A stretch of 63,588 nt of DNA from Psychromonas sp. MB-3u-54 (lineage in GTDB: Bacteria > Pseudomonadota > Gammaproteobacteria > Enterobacterales > Psychromonadaceae). Below, piece by piece: positions 1 through 7,094 of the stretch. The notes beneath the pieces are model-generated. The model was not told the origin of the DNA, did not search any database, and saw only the letters and a program-made list of their open reading frames with translations. A program made the translations under genes and the position numbers. Where the stretch lies: positions 1 to 63,588 of the forward strand of contig NZ_PJBP01000175.1 of assembly GCF_002836415.1 (NCBI RefSeq), read 5' to 3'. Every line of letters starts with the position of its first letter. Position 1 is the stretch's first letter.

Positions 1-54
1 TTTTATGAACCTTGGCAAGGGCTTTATTGACTATTATTTCAATAAAATGCGCGA

Positions 55-93
55 ACGGTTAATTAACCAACAAAATGTTCTTTAGTTAGCCGT
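55..93 (-). terminator. Possible hairpin terminator after rseC
   Basis: Two 12-base arms (55-66 and 82-93) pair at 10 of 12 positions, just past and touching the rseC stop codon. No clear U-run follows in the leftward direction, so this may be only a stem-loop rather than a working terminator. Confidence 0.3.
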
Positions 94-542
94 TATTGTA
101 TTGTTTTGCTGCTGATTAGCTGGTTGATAGATTTTTGAGGGTACAATTTTTTACTAACGAAGTGGGTTATCACAAAACCAACCGCCGCCCAGCTAATTGC
201 TATTAATATAATAAAGGCTTCATTGGTTATATTAAGCTGTTTGGCTATCAATGCACTAGTGATAAAAAAGAGCAGAGGGACGAGGTAGACTAACATGGCA
301 CTTTTTATTAAATCATTATTGTTAATATTCAGTTCAACAAACTTATCAACTGCCATTTCCTCTGCATAGGGGATGGTAAATTGAAGCGCTTTGTCTGAAA
401 AGGATTTTGATACGACACCCACACCGCAGGTATCATTATTTTGACATGAGGAACAGGCAGATTTTGAAATGTATTCAATATGAGCAAGGGTTTCACCCTC
501 ACTTTTTTCTATTGCGATTATTTTCCCTTGTTCAGCTACCAT
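93..542 (-). CDS. rseC: SoxR-reducing system / sigma-E regulatory protein RseC
   Basis: Inner-membrane protein of the RseC/MucC family, 149 residues. The N-terminal cytosolic part has a cysteine cluster (CSSC, then a further Cys in NDTCGVG, residues about 30-41). Two hydrophobic membrane helices follow (about 79-101 and 106-129). In relatives RseC modulates the sigma-E response and, with the Rsx/Rnf complex, helps keep SoxR reduced. It is the last gene of the rpoE-rseA-rseB-rseC operon and begins 3 bases after rseB ends, which fits translational coupling. Family assignment is firm from context and the Cys motif; the exact role here is inferred. Confidence 0.93.
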   Translation of the reverse strand: MVAEQGKIIAIEKSEGETLAHIEYISKSACSSCQNNDTCGVGVVSKSFSDKALQFTIPYAEEMAVDKFVELNINNNDLIKSAMLVYLVPLLFFITSALIAKQLNITNEAFIILIAISWAAVGFVITHFVSKKLYPQKSINQLISSKTIQ

Positions 543-545
543 TTT

Positions 546-1550
546 TTATTCCACTATTGAAATTGACTCTATTAAACGCTTGGCAGTGGCGACCGGTATT
601 TCACCAATTACATTAATCTCAAAATTATTTTTTTGATCGGTATATAAAACCGTTGCGCCGCGTTGAATTGTTTTTTGCTGCTCTGATGTTGTTTTTTTAG
701 CTGATATATAAATAGAAACAGAAACAATACCATCGTTTAACATTATGTAGGAAACTGGTTCGTTTTTATACATCACTAATTTATGCTGATCATCTTTAAC
801 AATATTGAAACCAGCAGGCAGCCAATCGACCTGCCATAAAGACGCCTGAAGATTAGATGTTTGCGATAAATGGAATAATTCAGGCAGTTTTTGATTACTT
901 AAACTTTCTAACCATGGATTAACCTGCTCACTGACTTTTAATGAAACAACCATTATCTGGTCGAGAATAATATTTGAATTATTAATAGTATCTAAGCGTA
1001 ATGGCAAATGGGTATCAAGATCTACCCAAATGATATAACTATAACGATATTGATCTTTACTTATCATGCGTATTGCCATGGCTGTTTTACCTGCAATGCG
1101 CCCTTTTCCTAAAATAATATATTCGTAGGACTCTAACCCCTTCTCATAATTAAAATTAGCAATATTTGCAAAAACACTTTGGTTGCGAGTAGATTGCAAC
1201 GTATAGGGTTGTGAGCCTTGTTCAAAGTAACTTATTTTTTGCAAGTATTGTAAAGACTCACGCATTGCACCGTTTAAATAACGAAAATATGCAATTTCTT
1301 CCTGGTTAATAACACCATGGAGTAATTGTTTCGGCTCAACTGTATTTTTCAGGTTATTTAAATATAATATTTCATAATTTAAATTTTTATAGGCAGTTTG
1401 CATAAACTGCAAGTATTCAATAGCAGTTAAATTATCTTCTTTGACTGCTTGATCGTTGCTCATTTCTGTTGCTTGAACAGAAAATGCGGCACCAGCAATT
1501 AATATTAACACCCCAGTAATTAACGTTTTAAAATATACGATCAATTTCAT
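546..1550 (-). CDS. rseB: Sigma-E regulatory periplasmic protein RseB (MucB)
   Basis: Periplasmic sensor of the sigma-E envelope-stress pathway, 334 residues (E. coli 318). A signal peptide is visible: basic start, hydrophobic stretch about 8-24, cleavage near SVQA. The rest fits the two-domain MucB/RseB fold, a lipoprotein-like N-terminal domain and a smaller C-terminal domain. In the family RseB binds RseA and blocks DegS cleavage; mislocalised LPS or lipoprotein releases it. It is third in the operon. Unusually, about 258 bases separate it from rseA, filled with decayed copies of its own first 200 bases (see the repeat at 1555-1808), so it is no longer tightly coupled to rseA. Confidence 0.93.
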   Translation of the reverse strand: MKLIVYFKTLITGVLILIAGAAFSVQATEMSNDQAVKEDNLTAIEYLQFMQTAYKNLNYEILYLNNLKNTVEPKQLLHGVINQEEIAYFRYLNGAMRESLQYLQKISYFEQGSQPYTLQSTRNQSVFANIANFNYEKGLESYEYIILGKGRIAGKTAMAIRMISKDQYRYSYIIWVDLDTHLPLRLDTINNSNIILDQIMVVSLKVSEQVNPWLESLSNQKLPELFHLSQTSNLQASLWQVDWLPAGFNIVKDDQHKLVMYKNEPVSYIMLNDGIVSVSIYISAKKTTSEQQKTIQRGATVLYTDQKNNFEINVIGEIPVATAKRLIESISIVE

Positions 1551-1554
1551 TACT

Positions 1555-1808
1555 TACCTTAAGGTTGTGTTTGCAGCTGTATATTTCAGGTTATTTAAAT
1601 ATAATATTTCATAATTTAAATCTTTATAAGCCGTTTTAATAAACTGCTAGTATTTAATAGCAGTTAGGTTATCTTTTTTGACTGTTTGTCTTCGCTTGCT
1701 TGAGCAGAAAATATTAACACAGCAGTAATTAAGCCTGTGTTTGCAGTTGTATCTTTAGGTTATTTAAATGTTTACATAAACTGCAAGTCTTTAATAGCAC
1801 TACCTTAT
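1555..1808. repeat. Decayed tandem copies of the rseA-end/rseB-start junction
   Basis: The spacer between rseB and rseA is made of two degraded copies of the junction itself. Bases 1555-1582 repeat the last codons of rseA (QLQTQP plus stop can still be read on the minus strand). Bases 1574-1732 match the first part of rseB (1337-1520) with two internal deletions. Bases 1733-1748 give a second rseA-end copy (QLQTQA), and 1749-1799 a shorter rseB fragment. The intact rseA end follows at 1809. This is seen directly by aligning the window with itself. Confidence 0.88.
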
Positions 1809-2354
1809 TTAAGGTTGTGTTTGTAATTGTAATTGATGATCATTTAATAACGCTTCTAATCGGTCATTATGTTTTTTAACTTCCAGTTGCGATTGTTTTT
1901 TAGTTGTTTGCAAACTGACCGGATTTGCAGCGCCCATCGGCACCGTTTTTAACACTTCAAGTCCAACACTGTTATTTTCAAAGGCTGGTTCAGAAGTAAC
2001 AAGGCTTGCTAACACTACTACGCCCGCAACAGATGCGGCGATCGCGTATTGTCCAAAACGTTTAACAAAAGAAATAACGTTATTTTCACCTTTTTGCAGC
2101 GCTGTTGCTGTACTGCTATCAAACTCCGCAACAGGAGCCGTTTTAGCAGGCTTTTCTATCTCAGCCATGACTTGCTGACTAATATCAAAATTAATGAATT
2201 GATCCGTAACATCACCACGCATCACATCACCAATTAAATGATAACGACAAAATTGATCCTGTTTATCTTTATTAATCAGTAGTTCATCAATTAACTTCTC
2301 ATCAATAAATTCATTATCAACAATCGCTGACAGTTGTTCATTCACATCTTTCAT
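1809..2354 (-). CDS. rseA: Anti-sigma-E factor RseA
   Basis: Single-pass inner-membrane anti-sigma factor that holds sigma-E until DegS and RseP cleave it. The cytosolic N-terminal part (EQLSAIVDNE, then FCRYHLIGDVMRG) is the sigma-E-binding anti-sigma domain. One membrane helix lies near residues 100-118 (YAIAASVAGVVVLASLV), and the C-terminal periplasmic part ends in a Q/L-rich tail. I place the start at the ATG ending at 2354 because GGGAAG lies 6 bases upstream and this matches RseA N-termini. A TTG four codons earlier (2366) is possible but abuts the rpoE stop without its own ribosome site. About 181 residues. Confidence 0.93.
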   Translation of the reverse strand: MKDVNEQLSAIVDNEFIDEKLIDELLINKDKQDQFCRYHLIGDVMRGDVTDQFINFDISQQVMAEIEKPAKTAPVAEFDSSTATALQKGENNVISFVKRFGQYAIAASVAGVVVLASLVTSEPAFENNSVGLEVLKTVPMGAANPVSLQTTKKQSQLEVKKHNDRLEALLNDHQLQLQTQP

Positions 2355-2366
2355 TTTGCTTCCCAA

Positions 2367-2948
2367 TTAATCTTCTACTAATAGAGGTTTCAGATGCTTA
2401 TCTATCATTTCACGAGCTCTAAAAATACGAGATCGAACTGTACCGATAGGACAATCTTCGATAATTGCTATTTGTTCATAACTCATACCCTCAAGTTCCC
2501 TAAACGTAATCGCCGCTTTTAGTTCTGAGGGTAATTGCTCAATAGTTGTTAAAATTACTTTTTTTACTTCCTGAGATCTTAATATTCCCTCAGGACTGTC
2601 AACTTCCCTTAATGCATCACTGCCATCAAAACTATCGGCTTCCATTGCATCGATATCAGATGCTGGCGGTCGACGGCTTTGACTTGTTAAATAATTTTTA
2701 GCTGTATTCACTGTAATTCTATATAACCATGTATAAAAAGCACTATCTCCACGAAAAGAGGGCAGAGAGTTGTGTACTTTGATAAATACCTCTTGGGCTA
2801 CATCGGCAATATCGCCAGTATTACGCACATAACGCGTTAAAATATTTGCAACGCGAGTTTGGTATTTTCTAACTAACAATGTAAAAGCAACTTGATCCCC
2901 GTTTTGAATACGCCGAACCAGTTGTAAATCTAAATCTCGTTCACTCAT
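2367..2948 (-). CDS. rpoE: RNA polymerase sigma factor RpoE (sigma-E)
   Basis: Extracytoplasmic-function sigma factor for envelope stress, 193 residues, full length. Region 2 lies at about 10-90, with the DVAQEVFIKVH and FYTWLYRITVNTAKNYL segments used for core and -10 contacts. Region 4 lies at about 135-185, with the helix-turn-helix GMSYEQIAIIEDCPIGTVRSRIFRAR. It heads the rseA-rseB-rseC operon and sits divergent to nadB, as in E. coli. A good match to a sigma-E promoter lies 54 bases upstream of the start, implying autoregulation. Confidence 0.97.
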   Translation of the reverse strand: MSERDLDLQLVRRIQNGDQVAFTLLVRKYQTRVANILTRYVRNTGDIADVAQEVFIKVHNSLPSFRGDSAFYTWLYRITVNTAKNYLTSQSRRPPASDIDAMEADSFDGSDALREVDSPEGILRSQEVKKVILTTIEQLPSELKAAITFRELEGMSYEQIAIIEDCPIGTVRSRIFRAREMIDKHLKPLLVED

Positions 2949-3001
2949 TAGGGCTTCTCTACCTATTAATAATGTTGGTGAGCCCTATTAGCACCCACAC
3001 T

Positions 3002-3029
3002 TATGACTTTGAATAAAAAATAAAGTTCC
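3002..3029 (-). promoter_or_regulatory. Sigma-E-type promoter of rpoE
   Basis: Read on the minus strand: GGAACTT (3023-3029), exactly 16 bases, then TCATA (3002-3006). The known sigma-E consensus is GGAACTT-N16-TCnnA. It lies about 50 bases before the rpoE start, the position of the autoregulated promoter in E. coli. The match is seen directly; activity is inferred. Confidence 0.82.
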
Positions 3030-3179
3030 GAAAAAATGAAAAAAATTGATTTTTTTGGACTGACTTTGTCTTTAATATACCTAAAGTAGTTGAAAAGTAT
3101 AGATTCTCATTTTAAAGTGACTGATATCAAAATGAAATTCATACTAACAAATGACCTTAATAACAGAGCATATAACGCT

Positions 3180-4811
3180 ATGACAGAAAGTAAATCAATA
3201 AGTGAAAAGCAACATACTTGTGACGTCCTGATTGTTGGCGCTGGCGCTGCCGGGCTTTCATTAGCATTAAAGCTCGCCCCGCACGCCAAAATCAATGTAT
3301 TAAGTAAAGGTAAGCTTTCTGAAGGTTCAACCTTATACGCCCAGGGGGGAGTTGCTGCTGTTTTTTCGGATAACGATAGTATTGAAGATCACATAAAGGA
3401 TACATTAATCGCAGGCGCTAATTTATGTGATGAAGAAGCTGTTCGCTTTACCGTCAGTAATGCGAAAGAGAGTATTCAATGGTTAATTGATACCGGCGTG
3501 GGTTTTGATACTGAAATTGATGGGGATGGGCAAACACACTACCACCTCACGCGAGAAGGCGGGCATTCTCATCGCCGTATTCTGCACTCTGCTGATGCGA
3601 CGGGAAAAGAGATAGAAACGACTTTACTAAGCGCCGTCAAAAAACATAAAAATATCAACCTGATGGAGGGTTATAATGCGGTTGATTTAATCACCAGCCG
3701 AAAATTAAACCTGCCGGCAAACCGCATTTTAGGTGCTTATGTCTGGAACCGTAAAGCCGAACGAGTTGAAATCATTAAGTCGAATTTTGTAACACTGGCA
3801 ACAGGCGGTGCCAGTAAAGTTTATCAATATACCAGTAATCCAGATGTCTCCAGCGGTGATGGTATTGCTTTAGCCTGGCGCAGTGGCTGCCGTATTGCCA
3901 ACATGGAGTTTAATCAGTTCCACCCTACCTGCTTATACCATACTGATGCTAAAAACTTTTTGTTAACTGAAGCGCTCCGCGGAGAAGGGGCTTATCTGCT
4001 GCGGCCGGATGGTACACGCTTTATGTTTGATTTTGATGAACGTGCAGAGCTCGCTCCTCGTGACATTGTTGCGCGGGCAATAGATTATGAAATGAAACGT
4101 TTAGGTGCAGATTGTATGTATTTAGACATCAGCCATAAATCCAAAGAATTCATCGTTAAACACTTTCCAACTATTTACCATCGCTGCTTGTCACTCGGCA
4201 TCGATATGGCCGAGCAACCTATGCCTATTGTGCCCGCAGCACATTATAGCTGTGGAGGTGTGATGATTGATCACCATGGGCAAACGGATATAGATGGATT
4301 ATATGCGATTGGAGAAGTCTCTTATACCGGCTTGCATGGCGCAAACCGCTTAGCATCTAATTCGTTATTAGAGTGTATTGTTTATGCACATGCCTGCGCC
4401 AAAGATATTATTAACCGACTTCCTTTTTATAAAGAGCGAAAATTTGCAAAAATTCCTGAATGGGATGAGAGTCAAGTAGATGATTCCGATGAAGCGGTCG
4501 TCATTCAGCACAACTGGCATGAACTGCGATTATTCATGTGGGATTATGTTGGTATTGTTCGAACCGACAAACGTTTAGAACGAGCTCTGCGACGCGTACA
4601 GTTATTGCAGCAAGAAATCGATGAATATTACAGTAACTTTAAAGTAGGCAACAACCTGCTGGAACTCAGAAATTTAGTACAAGTTGCTGAAATAATAATA
4701 AAAAGTGCAATGAAACGAAAAGAAAGCCGGGGTTTACACTACAATCTTGATTACCCCGAACAATTGGACAATCCAAAACCCACCATTCTCAGTCCCGAAA
4801 AAGACAGTTAA
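3180..4811 (+). CDS. nadB: L-aspartate oxidase NadB
   Basis: Flavoprotein that oxidises L-aspartate to iminoaspartate, the first step of de novo NAD synthesis, in the cytosol. It has an N-terminal FAD-binding [11 protein letters not shown] motif, the [10 protein letters not shown] segment, [16 protein letters not shown], the active-site region [11 protein letters not shown], the [11 protein letters not shown] segment, and a conserved C-terminal FAD contact ([15 protein letters not shown]). The C-terminal helical domain is complete. The start at 3180 gives 543 residues, close to 540 in E. coli. An upstream in-frame TTG at 3090 would add 30 unconserved residues. Divergent from rpoE, as is usual in gammaproteobacteria. 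Confidence 0.96.
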   Translation: MTESKSISEKQHTCDVLIVGAGAAGLSLALKLAPHAKINVLSKGKLSEGSTLYAQGGVAAVFSDNDSIEDHIKDTLIAGANLCDEEAVRFTVSNAKESIQWLIDTGVGFDTEIDGDGQTHYHLTREGGHSHRRILHSADATGKEIETTLLSAVKKHKNINLMEGYNAVDLITSRKLNLPANRILGAYVWNRKAERVEIIKSNFVTLATGGASKVYQYTSNPDVSSGDGIALAWRSGCRIANMEFNQFHPTCLYHTDAKNFLLTEALRGEGAYLLRPDGTRFMFDFDERAELAPRDIVARAIDYEMKRLGADCMYLDISHKSKEFIVKHFPTIYHRCLSLGIDMAEQPMPIVPAAHYSCGGVMIDHHGQTDIDGLYAIGEVSYTGLHGANRLASNSLLECIVYAHACAKDIINRLPFYKERKFAKIPEWDESQVDDSDEAVVIQHNWHELRLFMWDYVGIVRTDKRLERALRRVQLLQQEIDEYYSNFKVGNNLLELRNLVQVAEIIIKSAMKRKESRGLHYNLDYPEQLDNPKPTILSPEKDS

Positions 4812-4817
4812 CATTGA

Positions 4818-5261
4818 CTACCGCCCGATTTTAATCAATCGGGCTAATAACCGGTACTCATCTTCTTTAACGGCATCTTTGTAGATCACAATAAATTTCT
4901 TGAAGGGCTTTTTCCGGGTAATTAAGTCAGTGGGTCTGCTTTGCAAATGAATAAATAAACAAAAACCATTATAAAACGAAGAGCCCCCAATTTCGCCGCT
5001 GATCAACTCCTTATCAGCAAACACCACCTCCATTTTTCCGGTATCACTTAACTTTATATTGTAAGTATCGGCATAGGATTTTTTCCCGCCATAGGCCGCA
5101 ATTCCCAGTAAAAAAAGAGATAACGTAATGCTTAGCCAAGTTAGTTCAACAACCAGCAGTAATAATAGAATCAGGGAAGAGTACAAGGTAAAAACAAAAA
5201 CACCTCCGTAGAGTGAGGTGTTTACACAAATGTTATACTTTAACGCGCTTGAGTATGACAT
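4818..5261 (-). CDS. ygfX: YgfX/CptA-like membrane protein
   Basis: Small inner-membrane protein encoded directly after sdhE, with two closely spaced hydrophobic helices near its N-terminus (VFVFTLYSSLILLLLLV and LTWLSITLSLFLLGIAAYG) and a cytosolic C-terminal part. In E. coli YgfX (CptA) was described as the partner of SdhE (CptB), and that pair was once proposed as a toxin-antitoxin system; the SdhE role in flavinylation is now better supported. The start is the ATG ending at 5261, overlapping the sdhE 3' end by 29 bases, and gives 147 residues. Sequence identity to E. coli is low, so the call rests mainly on position and topology. Confidence 0.75.
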   Translation of the reverse strand: MSYSSALKYNICVNTSLYGGVFVFTLYSSLILLLLLVVELTWLSITLSLFLLGIAAYGGKKSYADTYNIKLSDTGKMEVVFADKELISGEIGGSSFYNGFCLFIHLQSRPTDLITRKKPFKKFIVIYKDAVKEDEYRLLARLIKIGR

Positions 5262-5484
5262 CGATGATCTTGGCCTGTTCGGCATCGGGACAGCTTTTAT
5301 GGCCCATGAACCAGGCAAACAAATCCGGATCTTCGTTGGTCAATAAACGTTCAAAGGTCAGCTGATCCGGATCAGATAAGTCATCATAAGCTTCCTTCAC
5401 AAAAGGGATAAATAACACATCGAGCTCTAACATACCTCGGCGACATGCCCATAATAAACGCGATTTATTGACGGCTTCAGCCAT
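5233..5484 (-). CDS. sdhE: FAD assembly factor SdhE
   Basis: Small cytosolic protein of 83 residues that promotes covalent attachment of FAD to succinate dehydrogenase and fumarate reductase flavoprotein subunits. The family hallmark RGMLELD is present near residues 16-22 (Arg-Gly-x-x-Glu), as are the acidic helix DPDQLTFERLLTNEDPDLFAWFMG and the tail. It is cotranscribed with ygfX, whose start lies inside the sdhE end. nadB converges on the pair from the left, and the operon starts beside a repeat element that separates it from ygfZ. Confidence 0.95.
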   Translation of the reverse strand: MAEAVNKSRLLWACRRGMLELDVLFIPFVKEAYDDLSDPDQLTFERLLTNEDPDLFAWFMGHKSCPDAEQAKIIDVILKRVKV

Positions 5485-5516
5485 TTCTTTGCTTTCCTAT
5501 TTAAAATAAAGTGCAT

Positions 5517-5777
5517 ATACCCATGATACTTCAAAATGCAAAGTCAGCAAGAAAAATTGTGCTGAGATGCTAGGCATAAAATTGAAGTATAGTTATTCTA
5601 CATAGAGATTTTATAACAACGCAGATTGGCACAATTTTCCTTGCCCTAAGGGGCGCAAGGTCGAAAACCAGCGCTGCGTTGCACCAATCGAAAAGGGAAT
5701 AACCATTACCTCATGTTGCGTCTTGCTCTGGTCTCCGACCTTGCGCCTGACAAAGCATTTTGAAGTGACATGGGTAT
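5517..5777. mobile_element. MITE-like element with 23-bp terminal inverted repeats
   Basis: Bases 5517-5539 and 5755-5777 are inverted copies, 21 of 23 matching, starting ATACCC. Inside, 5652-5671 and 5729-5748 form a second inverted pair (GGCGCAAGGTCG..CCAG). No plausible gene lies within. The size and nested symmetry fit a non-autonomous miniature element or a large intergenic structural repeat. It occupies nearly all of the 440 bases between sdhE and ygfZ. Confidence 0.65.
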
Positions 5778-5779
5778 AA

Positions 5780-5823
5780 ATACCCAAATTACTTGAAAAT
5801 GCATCTTTAAGTAACATGGGTAT
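5780..5823. repeat. 44-bp near-palindrome of the same repeat family
   Basis: Arms 5780-5802 and 5801-5823 are imperfect inverted copies of the same 23-bp terminal sequence that bounds the element at 5517-5777. The motif therefore occurs four times in 310 bases. This could be a solo or collapsed copy of the element. Confidence 0.65.
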
Positions 5824-5924
5824 ACATCATAACAATAATAAATTATTAACAGCAACTACTGACAAATTATGTTGTGAGCTATACCATGGTAAAATATCAT
5901 AACCCTAGAGAGATGAGGCCTAAA

Positions 5925-6902
5925 ATGTTTAAACTTAGTCAACTCAATAATATTAGCCAGTTACCCGACTTAGTATTATGCCCACTAAATAGCTGGGACT
6001 TAATCAGCGTAACAGGTGAAGATCGTATCACCTTCTTACAGGGACAGCTCACATGTGATTTGACGATTTTAAAACCAGGACAGCAAACACTGGCCGCGCA
6101 GTGTAACCCGCAGGGTAAAGTGTGGAGTATTTTTCGAGTCATTGTTTTAAATGATAGAATTTTACTGATTCAGCCGAAATCAGTAACGGCAAAACAGCTA
6201 CCTGAATTACAAAAATATGCGACCTTTTCGAAAGTTGAAATAAAAAAAGAAACTGAATACCAATTATTGGGTTTAGCCGGCTGTAAATCGGCGGCTTATA
6301 TTGCCAAGAATTTCGATATGTCAGTGACTCATGAAGAGAGTAGCCTGCTAGATGATGACCAGGGCGTTATCATCAAACAACCCTATCCATCATTACGTTA
6401 TTTAATGATTGTAAAAAACCAGCAAGCAACGCAGTTAACTGAAGACCTAAAAGATCAGGCCAGTACTTATGATGATAGTTTATGGAACGCGATGAATATT
6501 GCTTCAGGAATCGCCTTTATCGAGCAGGAAACATCTGGGTTGTTTATTCCTCAAATGCTCAATCTGCAGGCCCTTAATGGTATCAGTTTCACTAAAGGTT
6601 GTTATATTGGTCAAGAAACCATTGCTCGGACAAAATACAGAGGAGCAAATAAAAGGGCACTCTTTATTCTCACTGGCCAAGCAACTGAAGCCCCCCAAGC
6701 TGGACAAAATGTACAAGTTTCATTAAACAATAATTGGAAGCGTGTGGGTACTATCATCTCCGGGTGCCAATACGGCGATGGACATATCGAAGTATTAGCC
6801 ATTTTACCAAAAAACAGCGATTCACAAAGTGTTTATCAAATACAAGGCATAGAAGGTTCAACCCTTTATTATGCTCCTCTCCCCTATGAAATAGACGATT
6901 AA
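5925..6902 (+). CDS. ygfZ: tRNA-modifying / Fe-S protein YgfZ
   Basis: Folate-dependent protein of the YgfZ/GcvT-like family (IBA57 in eukaryotes). It supports maturation or repair of certain Fe-S enzymes such as MiaB. The hallmark KGCYIGQE lies near residue 225 and includes the conserved Cys. The N-terminal GcvT-like fold (DRITFLQGQLTCDL, QCNPQGKVWSIFRV) is complete. The ATG at 5925, preceded by GATGAGG, gives 325 residues against 326 in E. coli. Upstream in-frame GTG and ATG codons (5874, 5886, 5913) are less likely starts. Confidence 0.95.
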   Translation: MFKLSQLNNISQLPDLVLCPLNSWDLISVTGEDRITFLQGQLTCDLTILKPGQQTLAAQCNPQGKVWSIFRVIVLNDRILLIQPKSVTAKQLPELQKYATFSKVEIKKETEYQLLGLAGCKSAAYIAKNFDMSVTHEESSLLDDDQGVIIKQPYPSLRYLMIVKNQQATQLTEDLKDQASTYDDSLWNAMNIASGIAFIEQETSGLFIPQMLNLQALNGISFTKGCYIGQETIARTKYRGANKRALFILTGQATEAPQAGQNVQVSLNNNWKRVGTIISGCQYGDGHIEVLAILPKNSDSQSVYQIQGIEGSTLYYAPLPYEIDD

Positions 6903-6913
6903 TAACTCAGCTA

Positions 6914-6963
6914 AAATGCACAACAGGTAAGAAATCTGTTTCTTTATTAATCGTTGTGCATTT
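6914..6963. other. Stem-loop between ygfZ and cyaA
   Basis: A perfect 11-base inverted repeat (6914-6924 with 6953-6963) encloses a second small hairpin (AAGAAA..TTTCTT). There is no U-run, so intrinsic termination is doubtful. It is the only structure I see between the two genes. Confidence 0.4.
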
Positions 6964-7094
6964 GCTTATTAAGTCCTTCTTTATAAAGAAGATTGACTTT
7001 ATATTGCAGTAGAATACAAAAAGTTGACATTTACCGTTGCACTAAAAAATGCTAGGCTTATCACACTTTCATTTACTCCCTTGTTCATTGATTA

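Noticed and set aside
2355-2366. TTG start of rseA at 2366
   Set aside because: The ATG ending at 2354 has a well-spaced GGGAAG and matches RseA N-termini; the TTG abuts the rpoE stop.
3090-3179. N-terminal extension of nadB from TTG at 3090
   Set aside because: The 30 added residues are not conserved, and the start at 3180 gives the normal length.
5611-5817. Open frame of 68 codons on the minus strand near sdhE
   Set aside because: It lies inside the MITE-like element, has no ribosome site and merely reads through its inverted repeats.
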